From NCBI GenBank assembly GCA_032355985.1, contig JAUKVZ010000006.1:62001-126000 (forward strand): DNA of 64,000 nucleotides, given 5' to 3'. Below are positions 26,265 through 34,169 of this stretch, piece by piece. Within the stretch, counting starts at the first letter, position 1. Every line of letters begins with the position of its first letter. Under the pieces are notes generated by a model that worked only from the letters and a program-made list of their open reading frames with translations, was not told where the DNA came from and made no database searches. The translations under genes were made by a program, and so were the position numbers. Source of the stretch: Sarcodiotheca gaudichaudii (lineage: Eukaryota; Rhodophyta; Florideophyceae; Gigartinales; Solieriaceae).

Positions 26265-26834
26265 TCAACGCACGCGGTTGGAGACTTTGCGCGCGTTCAT
26301 GGAGTAGGCGTTTGCGTGCAGGCTGTTTGCGCGGCCGCGCTGGCCGCCTTTGCGCGCGTGGGATTGATATTGAGCGCCGGCGCCGGATCTTGCGCGGGCG
26401 GCGTTGCGTGAGGTGCGGGCGGGGGCGCCTGTGGGGACGTATGCCGCGGGCGTGACGGCGGCGTTTGCGTGTGATCGCTGGGGCTTTTGAAGGAGGTCGC
26501 GCGTGACGGGCGCTTTCTTATCGTTGAGTGGTCGATACTTATTCTGGTTGTAGTCGAAGGGTCCCTGGGTGTAACGCTGGAAGAGGGTGTATGAGCTGTC
26601 GTTGAATGCGTTGGCGCGGTTGTAGGTGATTTCGCCGGTCATGCGATTGCATGAGTAGATGTTGCCCTTGACGGCCTGCTTGGGGTTGGGGGCGTTTCGG
26701 CCTCGTGACTGCGTGTTGAGGTTGGCGTCGAGGGCTCGCTGGGCGAGGGCGCTGGAGACCAGGCATGCGGCGACTGCGACGATGGCGACATCGATGCGGC
26801 GGGCGCTGCGCCGGTTGCGATTGCGTAGGAACAT
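26265..26834 (-). CDS. Exported basic Ala/Arg/Asn-rich protein, unknown
   Basis: 189 residues from the ATG at 26834, which overlaps the FKBP stop (TGATG). A signal-like segment (DVAIVAVAACLVSSALAQ) suggests export. The mature part is very basic and low in complexity, with KGNIYSCNRMTGEITYNRA and YTQGPFDYNQNKYRPL as the only distinct blocks, and a tail rich in R, N, A, S and H. No family recognised. Its coupling to an FKBP isomerase gene suggests the isomerase may help fold it, but that is inference. Confidence 0.55.
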   Translation of the reverse strand: MFLRNRNRRSARRIDVAIVAVAACLVSSALAQRALDANLNTQSRGRNAPNPKQAVKGNIYSCNRMTGEITYNRANAFNDSSYTLFQRYTQGPFDYNQNKYRPLNDKKAPVTRDLLQKPQRSHANAAVTPAAYVPTGAPARTSRNAARARSGAGAQYQSHARKGGQRGRANSLHANAYSMNARKVSNRVR

Positions 26835-27565
26835 CACTGACCCTTAATTTCGTGGATTTCGACTTCGATGATGATTGTTTCGTTGGGTCCTACGTCAGGG
26901 GCTTTGCCGAGTTCGCCGAACGCCAGATCAGGGGGAATGGCGACGAGCCACTTATCGCCGACGCGCATGCGCTGGAGGGCTTGCTGGCCGCCTTCCATGA
27001 CTTCATCGACGACGAACTCCTGACGATCGGCTTCTGCGAATTCGAAGCTGTCGATGAGTCTTGCTTCAAAGGAGAGGATGACGGTGTCATCGGCCTTGAT
27101 GCGCTCGCCATCGCCGGAGCGAAGGACGCGGTACTGGACTCCGGAGGGGAGTGTGACGGCGCCGGGGGCTTTGGCGAACTGCTCGTGGAACTCGCGGCTT
27201 GCGCGGAGGTTTTCGGCGGCGATGACTCTGTAGACGGGATCTGATTCGGCGAGGGCTTTGGCTCGCTGCTCGCGCAGGTCTTCTTCGAGCCTTTCAAGGA
27301 GATCGCGCATGGCGCCTCGTGAGACCTGGGCCTGGTCTTCGCGCAGGGCGTCCTCGACACCGGCGAGGACGGAATCGATATCGAAATCGAGGCCGTCCTG
27401 CTTGAGGGTCTGGAGGAAGAACTCGCCGGCGTCGAAACCGATGGCGTAGGAGAGTTCGTCGAGATTGGCCTGCCGATTCTGGGTGTTGGCGACGGGCGCG
27501 AAGATGGCAGCGCAGGCGAGGGCGCAGATGGCGACAACACAGGCGCTGATTGAGAGGCGTTGCAT
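26834..27565 (-). CDS. FKBP-type peptidyl-prolyl cis-trans isomerase
   Basis: 243 residues from the ATG at 27565 with AAAGGAG 7 bases upstream; a TTG at 27580 is less likely. A signal peptide (ACVVAICALACAAIFAPVA) is followed by an FKBP N-terminal dimerisation-type region (ELSYAIGFDAGEFFLQTL) and a C-terminal FKBP domain from about 140 (LPSGVQYRVLRSGDGERI; MRVGDKWLVAIPPDLAFG; IIIEVEIHEI). This is the Mip/FkpA layout: a periplasmic folding enzyme acting on prolyl bonds. It is the middle gene of a three-gene minus-strand unit with overlapping ends. Confidence 0.88.
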   Translation of the reverse strand: MQRLSISACVVAICALACAAIFAPVANTQNRQANLDELSYAIGFDAGEFFLQTLKQDGLDFDIDSVLAGVEDALREDQAQVSRGAMRDLLERLEEDLREQRAKALAESDPVYRVIAAENLRASREFHEQFAKAPGAVTLPSGVQYRVLRSGDGERIKADDTVILSFEARLIDSFEFAEADRQEFVVDEVMEGGQQALQRMRVGDKWLVAIPPDLAFGELGKAPDVGPNETIIIEVEIHEIKGQ

Positions 27566-27576
27566 GGATGCTCCTT

Positions 27577-28233
27577 TCAAGCGTTCATGCGGATTGTATC
27601 AGCGCGGATGCGGGAGGCATGGGGCGGCGGGCGCGCCTGACTTGCGGCGGCGACGGGTTGAGCGCGATCTTCGCGCGTGCGTTTGCGCTGGGGGCTGGTG
27701 GGGGCGACGGCATGCGACGGCGTGACCTTGGCGGATGGCGCGAGGCGCATGGGGATGGGCCTTTTGAAGGTTGGCGCTTTCGGGGCGCTTGCCGGGGCGG
27801 ATGGATCGCGCTCGGATTCGCACCTGGGTTGGGGGCACGGGCGGCCGGGCTGATCGCGCATCTTTGGCGGTCGCGGGGGCCTCTTTTGCGTTTTGGCGAC
27901 GGCTCGGCGGGATTCGGCGCGAAGGATGGCGTCCGCGGATTTGCGGCTGGTCTCTTCCTGTGTGGCGAACTGCGACAGATCGGCGAGTCGGGAGTAGGCG
28001 CAGAGCTGGGAGGCGCTTCGGCAGGCGCGCAGTTTGACGCGGGCGAGGCGCTCGAGATCGCGCAGCTTGCGTTTGATGCGGGGCTGGCTGAAGAAGGCGA
28101 TGAGCTGATCGAGGTTCATGTCTCGCTTGCGAGCGAGGGGAAGGAGGTTGGGCTCCTGATGGAGGAAGTCTGCGAGGAGCTCGTCTTCAGCTTCGGGGGA
28201 GAGGGTTGGGATGGTTGTGTGTTGCTCTTGCAT
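27577..28233 (-). CDS. Hypothetical protein with helical N-terminus and Pro/Arg-rich tail
   Basis: 218 residues, first gene of the FKBP unit; its stop is 11 bases before the FKBP ATG. Residues 15-90 are helical (PEAEDELLADFLHQEPNLLP; LDQLIAFFSQPRIKRKLRDL) and look like a helix-turn-helix-type segment seen at the start of planctomycete proteins that precede low-complexity tails. From about 105 the sequence is Pro/Arg/Ala-rich and probably disordered. A TAGTCT hexamer lies 9 bases before the ATG. The long plus-strand frame over it looks like a shadow. Function unknown; DNA binding is only a guess. Confidence 0.5.
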   Translation of the reverse strand: MQEQHTTIPTLSPEAEDELLADFLHQEPNLLPLARKRDMNLDQLIAFFSQPRIKRKLRDLERLARVKLRACRSASQLCAYSRLADLSQFATQEETSRKSADAILRAESRRAVAKTQKRPPRPPKMRDQPGRPCPQPRCESERDPSAPASAPKAPTFKRPIPMRLAPSAKVTPSHAVAPTSPQRKRTREDRAQPVAAASQARPPPHASRIRADTIRMNA

Positions 28234-28664
28234 GACAGGACGAGACTACTGCGCTGCCGCGTGAGCAAAAGGGAAAAACGGGGTAGTGCGCTGCATTGGC
28301 GCATCGATGCGCGATGTGCGCGCATTTTGTTGGAGGGGGGTGGATGAGACATGCACGTTTTAAGCGATCAGGCGCGCATGTTTACTCATCGATGCGCACG
28401 CCGAAGAAGCGTTCGGTGTCTTTCGTGGCCTAGGGAAAGCAGGCCCGCAGCGTCAGGTGGATTTGACTGTCGACGGACCTTAGACGACTGAAGGCCTAGA
28501 CTTGAACCCATGTGGTCGGCGCCATTCGGTTTGTAAAGGATGATCCCAATTTCGAAACCGGCGGCGGAGTGTGCAAGTGGAGGGCCAGTCAAGTTCCACG
28601 GTCGGAAGTATTGGACGGCTACAATTGATGAAGTCCCAACGTTCTTTCGAAAGGGCGCAGCACG
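28234..28664. other. Spacer between the FKBP unit and the zinc-ribbon/HEPN gene
   Basis: 431 bases without a supported gene. The left part is the promoter region of the minus-strand FKBP unit. It contains the tatD-like remnant at 28382-28429. From about 28430 rightwards the composition shifts to lower GC, marking the start of the islet. AAAGGG lies about 10 bases before the ATG of the next gene. Confidence 0.5.
28382..28429 (-). pseudogene. tatD: Detached 3' end of a tatD gene
   Basis: Read on the minus strand, this encodes ATKDTERFFGVRIDE and a stop, preceded by an in-frame stop. It matches the C-terminus of the intact TatD 1.7 kb away (NETTERIFGVRLD) at 9 of 13 residues. At base level 28388-28417 matches 30107-30136 at 25 of 30 positions. 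A lone C-terminal fragment in the same orientation, just beyond a lower-GC islet, is what integration at a gene's 3' end leaves behind. Confidence 0.6.
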
Positions 28665-29720
28665 ATGTCTGATCTAATTTTTCGCGAAGGTGGTCCTCAC
28701 AACATTCGTCGGACGGAGAACGATATGTACTCGATGAAGATCGAGCTTCCGACTGATGCAATGGGTATGACTGCGCGCGGGTGTACTGACAAGGCATGTT
28801 CACCTGGCGCATTCAAGATCAAGTACGGCACGGGAGTTTCGGGTGAACAGAAAATTGCTTTCTGCCCTTATTGTCGGATCGAAGCTGACCCAAACGACTT
28901 TGCTTCGCAAGAGCAACTTCGATACGCCAAAGACATCGTCGTGAATGAAGCGAGGGAAGGCGTCTCGCGCATGATCAAAGAAACCCTGGGGCTGGATTCA
29001 AGCGGGAAGAAGAAGATCGGCGGAGGATTCCTCTCGATGGAGATGAGCTACAAGGAGGGGCATCGGCCTCCAGTTCGTCGTCCTTGGGAGGAACAACTCC
29101 GGCGCGATGTAACCTGTCCGAATTGCACGCTGGAGCATGCTGTATATGGGCTGGCTGTGTGGTGCCCTGATTGCGGCAAAGACATATTCACTACACACGT
29201 TGAAGCCGAGTGCCAAGTCTTACGAGAGATGCTTAATGACGTGGATCGTCGAAGCAAAGACCTCGGTCCGAGGGTCGCGGCGCGCGACATTGAAAACGGA
29301 CTCGAAGACGTTGTGTCAATTCTAGAAGCATCAATGAAGGCGATGGCGAGGCGTCGACTTCTGGCCAATGGCAGGCCTTTCGAAGATGTGGAGACCGTCA
29401 TGTCCAAGAAGGTGCGCAATCGATTCCAGAGCTTTGAAGGCGCATCGGAGATGTTAACCCAACTCTTCGGCTTTGATCTGTCAGGTCTTCTTGATTCGTC
29501 CGACATCGATCGCTTCAAACACACATTGGAGAAACGCCACCCGATTACGCATAATCTTGGAATCGTTGATCGCAAGTACCTGGAGAAGGTCATTTCGGGC
29601 GAGTTAGAAGGTCGCGACGTGAATCTCGACGAACGGGAAGTCATTGGGGCTCTTGATACCGTTTGCGATTTGGTTAAAGGCGTGCACGCGGGGTTGTTCT
29701 GTGCGTCGGGAACGAAGTGA
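28665..29720 (+). CDS. Double zinc-ribbon protein with C-terminal HEPN-like domain
   Basis: 351 residues, no signal or membrane segment. Four cysteines in the N-terminal part (C40, C45, C67, C70) and four more at C151, C154, C167, C170 (CPNC...CPDC) form two probable zinc ribbons. The C-terminal half is helical and contains KRHPITHNLGIVDRKYLEKV: R291-x4-H296 is the RX4-6H signature of HEPN domains, and the N-x-G-x-V-D-x-x-Y context is the one seen in Apea- and RiboL-PSP-type HEPN proteins. HEPN domains are often RNases in toxin-antitoxin and phage-defence systems. No antitoxin-type nucleotidyltransferase is adjacent. RNase activity is inferred. Gene composition differs from both sides. Confidence 0.65.
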   Translation: MSDLIFREGGPHNIRRTENDMYSMKIELPTDAMGMTARGCTDKACSPGAFKIKYGTGVSGEQKIAFCPYCRIEADPNDFASQEQLRYAKDIVVNEAREGVSRMIKETLGLDSSGKKKIGGGFLSMEMSYKEGHRPPVRRPWEEQLRRDVTCPNCTLEHAVYGLAVWCPDCGKDIFTTHVEAECQVLREMLNDVDRRSKDLGPRVAARDIENGLEDVVSILEASMKAMARRRLLANGRPFEDVETVMSKKVRNRFQSFEGASEMLTQLFGFDLSGLLDSSDIDRFKHTLEKRHPITHNLGIVDRKYLEKVISGELEGRDVNLDEREVIGALDTVCDLVKGVHAGLFCASGTK

Positions 29721-29772
29721 CCGATTCGTTTGCAAGCAAATCTGTCCGCATTCCTAAACAAGGTGACTGGTG

Positions 29773-29973
29773 ATGATCGTGCAGAAAGAAGCAGAAAAAA
29801 GAGTGTTAGCGCTTTGGGCCGATTGGGCTGATCGTTCGACTGAGGCAACACACTCTGAGAAATACAGATTCTTTCGGCATTTAGAGAAGAACCACCCCGA
29901 GGTTCTTGATTTTAGGGCTGGCCGTGAGCAAGACAAGTGGCAACACGTGCAGGTTTGGCTTTCTGGCCGCTGA
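29773..29973 (+). CDS. Small hypothetical protein after the HEPN gene
   Basis: 66 residues from the ATG at 29773 (a GTG lies just before it), with AAGGTGA about 10 bases upstream. It begins about 50 bases after the HEPN gene in the same direction and shares its low GC. The sequence is charged and helical (EKRVLALWADWADRSTEATH; SEKYRFFRHLEKNHPEVLDF) and has no recognised motif. Could be a small partner or antitoxin of the HEPN protein, on position alone. Confidence 0.4.
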   Translation: MIVQKEAEKRVLALWADWADRSTEATHSEKYRFFRHLEKNHPEVLDFRAGREQDKWQHVQVWLSGR

Positions 29974-30103
29974 GAGTTCAGCAAGGGATTTCGTTTCGAA
30001 CAGTTGCGCGGTATCACATCTTCTTCAACTGGCCTTCGGCATGAACTGTGTGATGTGGACGTCTCCACCCGGGAGGTGCGCGATGAGTTCGAGTTTGCGC
30101 GGT

Positions 30104-30892
30104 TCAGTCCAAGCGCACACCGAAGATGCGTTCGGTCGTTTCGTTGATGCCTTCGTGGAAGGTGTCCCAGTCTTCGCCGCGGAGTTGTGCGAGGAAGCGG
30201 GCGGTGTCGATGGCGTATTGGGGTTCGTTGGGGCGGATTTTGCGGTGGGGTTCGGGGGTGAGGTAGGGGGCGTCGGTTTCGACCATGATTCGGTTGAGGG
30301 GGGCGAGCTTGGCCGCGTCCTGGATGGCTTTGGAGTTCTTGAAGGTGACGGCGCCGGTGAAGCTGACGTGTGCGCCGAAGTCGAGGAGAAGGTTCATGTC
30401 GTCGGTGTCGCCGGTGAAGCAGTGGAAGACGTAGCTCTCGGGGCGGAAGGGGGCGGCGCGGAGGAGGGGGATGAGTTCTTGGAAAGCTTGGCGGCAGTGA
30501 AGGATGATGGGTTTGTCTATGCCGTCATTGGTGCGGCAGGACTGGATGCAGGCGAGCTCTTCTTCGAGCACCTGAAGCTGGATGTCTTTGAGCGGTTTGT
30601 CGTAGTGGTTGTCGAGGCCGAGTTCGCCCCAGGCGACGCAGCGTTCGTGCATGGCGACGCGGCGCAGGATGGCCCAGTCGTGGGGGCCCTTGTCTGCGTA
30701 GAGGGGATGGACGCCGGCGGAGCACCAGACGTTGTCATAGTCGGTGGCGATGGCGAGGCTGTCGAGGGCGTTGTCTGCGGTGGTGGCGATGGTGATGGCG
30801 CCCAGGACGCCGGCGGCTTTGGCGTCGGCGAGGGTTTGATCGATGCGGCCTTCGAAGTCGGGGAATGTGAGATGGCAGTGGGTGTCGATCAT
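30104..30892 (-). CDS. tatD: TatD family metal-dependent hydrolase
   Basis: 262 residues, full length. The metal ligands of the family are present: H5-x-H7 in MIDTHCHLTF, E in WGELGLDNHYDK, H in PIILHCRQAF, H in YVFHCFTGD, and D in MVETDAPYLTPEPHR. TatD enzymes are 3'-5' DNases or related deoxyribonucleases in the cytoplasm. The final codons (IFGVRLD) have a diverged second copy at 28382-28429, so the present 3' end may derive from an inserted element. Downstream partner of the amidohydrolase gene on the same strand. Confidence 0.9.
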   Translation of the reverse strand: MIDTHCHLTFPDFEGRIDQTLADAKAAGVLGAITIATTADNALDSLAIATDYDNVWCSAGVHPLYADKGPHDWAILRRVAMHERCVAWGELGLDNHYDKPLKDIQLQVLEEELACIQSCRTNDGIDKPIILHCRQAFQELIPLLRAAPFRPESYVFHCFTGDTDDMNLLLDFGAHVSFTGAVTFKNSKAIQDAAKLAPLNRIMVETDAPYLTPEPHRKIRPNEPQYAIDTARFLAQLRGEDWDTFHEGINETTERIFGVRLD

Positions 30893-30934
30893 GGGAGGGA
30901 GGCGTATTGCTTTGGTTGATGGGTGTGGGCGGCG

Positions 30935-32329
30935 TCAGTCGCTGATGGGGGCGCTGTGGCGTTGGACGCCGCCGATATAGACGCGTTCGATGTGAAGCGC
31001 GTTCCTGGTGTCTTCGATGGGATTTGCGGTGAGGAGGACGAAGTCTGCGCGTTTGCCTGGTTCGATGGCGCCGAGTTCGTGTTGTTTTCCGAGCATGTGT
31101 GCGGCGTTGACGGTTCCCATTTTGAGGATGTCTGCCGGGGCGATGCCGCCACGCTGGAGGATGTGCATTTCCTCGTGGAGCGAGAATCCGGGAAAGACGC
31201 AGTGATTTCCGGTGTCGGTTCCGAGGACGATGTTGACGCCTCGTCTGTGGGCTTCGGCGACGAGCGCGACATCGGGCGCGAAGAAGTCTTCTTCGGAGAT
31301 GTCGGGGTCTCCGGTCCATTGCTTGAGGAGCTCTCTGGCGGCCTGCGCGGCATGCTGGTCGTGCGCCTTTTTGAGCGCATCGAGCAGTTCGGCGCTGTAT
31401 GCCTCGCGCAGTATGTCGCGATCGAGCCATTCGGGGCGCATGGGGTAGTAGGCCATGCCCTTAAAGAGGACGAGCGTCGTGACCCATGAGATGCGCTGCT
31501 CGATCATCTGATTGATGACGTCGGCATCCATGTTCCAGTCGACGGCAACGCCTGCGAGGTGGACGACTGCGTGAACGCCGGCATCGACACAGACGCGCAG
31601 CTCGGGCATATCGCTGACGTGTGCGTAGACGGGCAGTCCGAGTTGATCGCCATCGTGCACGAAGCGTTTCACCCACGAAGCGGGCATCGGTTCGATGAAG
31701 GGAGGAGCGGGGCCATCTTCGACGGTGATCTTGACGCCGACGACATCCTGCCGTGCGGCTTCTTCCATGATGGCGTCGATATCGCGCCCAGTGCGCGGGA
31801 TGAGGATGGTTTCGCCTTCGATCCAGTTGGTCGTCGCGTATGTCTTGACCGGGTGGGCGCCTTCGATGGTGATGATGGGTGAGGTGTTGAAGATGCGCGG
31901 GGCGTTGAGGGCGCCTGATTCGCTTTCGCGTTTGAGGCGATCCATGTTCTCGTAGCTGGCGACGGAGCCGCCGAGGAAGAGCGCGGAGGTGACGCCGAAT
32001 CGAACCATGGGTTGGAGGATGGGCTGCATGTCATCGATGGTGAAGTCGATGGGGCCGGCGGGTGACGGGTGGCAATGGGCATCGATGAGGCCGGGCATGA
32101 GGAATTTGCCGCGGCCATCGATGGACTTGCGCGACGTGCCTTTGAATGGTTTGTCGCTGACGCTTTGGATGCGTCCATCTTCGACGACGACTGTGCGATT
32201 GGGGATGGCGCGGCCGTGCACGGTGTCGATGAGTGTGACATCGTGGATCACGAGATCGGCGTCGTGTGCGCACGCGGCGAGCGGGGCGCAGAGCGTGAGG
32301 AGTGTGAGGAGGAGGGGCCTGATGGGCAT
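30935..32329 (-). CDS. Exported amidohydrolase family protein
   Basis: 464 residues from the ATG at 32329; the frame is open further upstream but without signal-peptide features. A signal sequence with a possible lipobox (LLTLLTLCAPLAAC) starts the protein. The amidohydrolase core has a DLVIHDVTLIDTVHGRAIPN composite-barrel entry, HxH in LIDAHCHPSP, later H residues (VYAHVSDMPEL; HAVVHLAG) and D in VLGTDTGNHCVF. It closes with PGKRADFVLLTANPIEDTRN. This is the imidazolonepropionase/prolidase-like branch. Substrate unknown; probably periplasmic or outer-membrane anchored. Gap of 42 bases to tatD. Confidence 0.85.
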   Translation of the reverse strand: MPIRPLLLTLLTLCAPLAACAHDADLVIHDVTLIDTVHGRAIPNRTVVVEDGRIQSVSDKPFKGTSRKSIDGRGKFLMPGLIDAHCHPSPAGPIDFTIDDMQPILQPMVRFGVTSALFLGGSVASYENMDRLKRESESGALNAPRIFNTSPIITIEGAHPVKTYATTNWIEGETILIPRTGRDIDAIMEEAARQDVVGVKITVEDGPAPPFIEPMPASWVKRFVHDGDQLGLPVYAHVSDMPELRVCVDAGVHAVVHLAGVAVDWNMDADVINQMIEQRISWVTTLVLFKGMAYYPMRPEWLDRDILREAYSAELLDALKKAHDQHAAQAARELLKQWTGDPDISEEDFFAPDVALVAEAHRRGVNIVLGTDTGNHCVFPGFSLHEEMHILQRGGIAPADILKMGTVNAAHMLGKQHELGAIEPGKRADFVLLTANPIEDTRNALHIERVYIGGVQRHSAPISD

Positions 32330-32519
32330 GTTGTGGCTCGGGCGGCGGTTGCATCGGCCTTCACGGGCGCAGGGGCGGGTATGCACGATGCGGCGGATGT
32401 AATCCGTGAAGGCGGGCGGGCGGTGTGAGTCGATCATTGGACTATGGGGCAGGGTACCGTACTCACGCTTCATTCGGCCGCGGGGGGCGCGGCGCACGTC
32501 TTATGGAAGGGACAACCAT

Positions 32520-32957
32520 ATGAATACGTTCCTGCGAAACGGGCTGGCGGTGGTCGGCGGCATTGTTGTCGGGAGCATTGTCAATATGGCGCTGGTGTCT
32601 GTCGGGCCGACTGTGGTTCCGTTGCCTGAGGGGGCGGATGTCTCAACGTGGGAGAACATTCGGGAGAGCATGCCGCTGTTTAAGCCGGCGGACTTTGTAT
32701 TTCCATTCCTGGCGCATGCGCTTGGGACGCTCATCGGCGCCATTTTGTGCGCGAAGATTGCGGGTTGTCACAAGATGCATCTTGCGATCGGCGTGGGGGT
32801 ATTCTTTCTGTTGGGGGGCATCATGGCGGCGGTGATGTTTAAGTCGCCTATGTGGTTCAATGTGCTGGATATTGGGCTTGCGTACATTCCGATGGCGTAT
32901 TTCGGCGGGAAGATCGGGAGCGGGAAGAGGGCGCCGGCGGCGCAGGTTGAGAAGTAG
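32520..32957 (+). CDS. Four-helix integral membrane protein, unknown
   Basis: 145 residues from the ATG at 32520, chosen because GGAAGGGA lies 7 bases upstream and a membrane helix begins at once (NGLAVVGGIVVGSIVNMALV). Three more helices follow (FPFLAHALGTLIGAILCAKI; LAIGVGVFFLLGGIMAAVMF; VLDIGLAYIPMAYFGGKIG). Similar small proteins with this glycine-rich pattern occur widely as uncharacterised membrane proteins. No domain name can be given. The next gene starts 12 bases downstream and may share the mRNA. Confidence 0.65.
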   Translation: MNTFLRNGLAVVGGIVVGSIVNMALVSVGPTVVPLPEGADVSTWENIRESMPLFKPADFVFPFLAHALGTLIGAILCAKIAGCHKMHLAIGVGVFFLLGGIMAAVMFKSPMWFNVLDIGLAYIPMAYFGGKIGSGKRAPAAQVEK

Positions 32958-32969
32958 AGGAGTTTGAGC

Positions 32970-34067
32970 GTGGAGTCTTCATTGATGCGCCGACTGATCA
33001 AAGCAGCACTATGTCACGCACTTATTGCGTGCGCAGCGCCCGTCTTGTTTGCTGAGCCCGAAGAGTCGGTCGAATCGGATGACTGGATTGTCTCTTCGAT
33101 CGAGCGCGTCAAGACCTTGGGTGACACGCGGATTGTCGTTGACGGTGAGACGGATCTTGTCGCCGAGCTTCGGCGCTGCTGTCATGAAGCGGGAATGAAG
33201 CTCGATCTCCCGAAAGGGTACAAGGTCATGACGAGCTCAGAGGAACGTGTGGAGCTGAGCCACTGGGAGGCAGTCGGTCAGATTGCATTCGAGACGCAGT
33301 TCACACCCCAGATCCTCGTTGATGAGATTCGGTTTCAGGATATGGACGATTCCGTCGGCGCTCACGTGATCCACGGAGACGTGCTGATGTGTTACGAAGC
33401 GCCTCTCTACTTTGAAACGGAAGATGGAGTTGACATTCCAGCTCTCTTTTTTCGATTGAACTACAGCCAACTCGACACCGACTATGCGCGGTTTCTATCG
33501 ATCACGTTGCGATCGTCTGACGATGAAGTCAAAGAAATCGAGGACGCTCAGTTCACCGGAGGCAGCGGGTGTCAATCGATACTGGCTTTTGCTCCCAGGG
33601 AGACGGATTTCGACAGCATTGAGTCAGTCGATGTTGAGATTGAGACGGTCAAACTCACTGACGTCGTGCGTGTTCGACTTTTGTGTTGGCCCGGCGGCAA
33701 GACAGAGGGTCTCGGAATCACCGTGGAGACGCTCAGTCGAACAGAGGACCAGATCTACTTTCGGATTCGCTGGCCTGAGGAAGGGGCTGATGAGCATGGC
33801 CCGCGGTACCGCGATGTTGCTGTTGCGGCGAAACATTTTGAAGATCGCGAGGGAGCGCCGCTGCGTCGTAGTTACGGCGGAGGCATTTACTACGAGCACA
33901 ATCCGGACGACGGGTACATCTATCGATTGAGCGGCAAACAGGTCAGAAGAGAAGCCGAGTGGATCGTGCTAACTTTCGGGTTGTCGGAGAAGATAGTGTC
34001 GACGATTCGACTCGACGATTGGCGCACGCTCGAAGACAACTACTGGGAAGAAGACCCGGGTGAGTAA
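32970..34067 (+). CDS. Exported hypothetical protein
   Basis: 365 residues if read from the GTG at 32970, which has AGAGGAG 7 bases upstream; the ATG at 32985 lies too far from that site and a TTG at 32964 too near. A signal peptide follows (IKAALCHALIACAAPVLFA). The mature protein starts acidic (EPEESVESDDW) and is beta-rich, with no known motif; FRLNYSQLDTDYARFLSITL and GIYYEHNPDDGYIYRLSGKQ are distinct blocks. Base composition is close to neutral and lower in GC than the genes on both sides, which suggests later acquisition. Function unknown. Confidence 0.6.
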   Translation: MESSLMRRLIKAALCHALIACAAPVLFAEPEESVESDDWIVSSIERVKTLGDTRIVVDGETDLVAELRRCCHEAGMKLDLPKGYKVMTSSEERVELSHWEAVGQIAFETQFTPQILVDEIRFQDMDDSVGAHVIHGDVLMCYEAPLYFETEDGVDIPALFFRLNYSQLDTDYARFLSITLRSSDDEVKEIEDAQFTGGSGCQSILAFAPRETDFDSIESVDVEIETVKLTDVVRVRLLCWPGGKTEGLGITVETLSRTEDQIYFRIRWPEEGADEHGPRYRDVAVAAKHFEDREGAPLRRSYGGGIYYEHNPDDGYIYRLSGKQVRREAEWIVLTFGLSEKIVSTIRLDDWRTLEDNYWEEDPGE

Positions 34068-34169
34068 GTCCTTTGGAGCGGTCGACACCGGTATTCATCT
34101 TTGCAAGAGACCTGCATAAGGTCTGCACATAGGACAGAGTGAGATCATTTGGATCCTGAGGAACAGGTC

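Larger units (their letters stand above)
28430..30103. mobile_element. Putative integrated islet at the 3' end of tatD
   Basis: A low-GC, weakly skewed stretch (line 29281 has 28 of 60 G+C) between a detached tatD 3' end and the intact tatD. It carries the zinc-ribbon/HEPN gene and a 67-residue gene. No integrase, transposase or terminal inverted repeats were found, so it would have to be a passenger or a remnant of a larger element. The flanking imperfect repeat is 25 of 30 bases. Confidence 0.35.

Noticed and set aside
27550-28347. Plus-strand open frame of 265 codons opposite the FKBP unit
   Set aside because: Gly/Ala/Arg-rich shadow of the minus-strand gene at 27577-28233, which has a coupled position in the FKBP operon.
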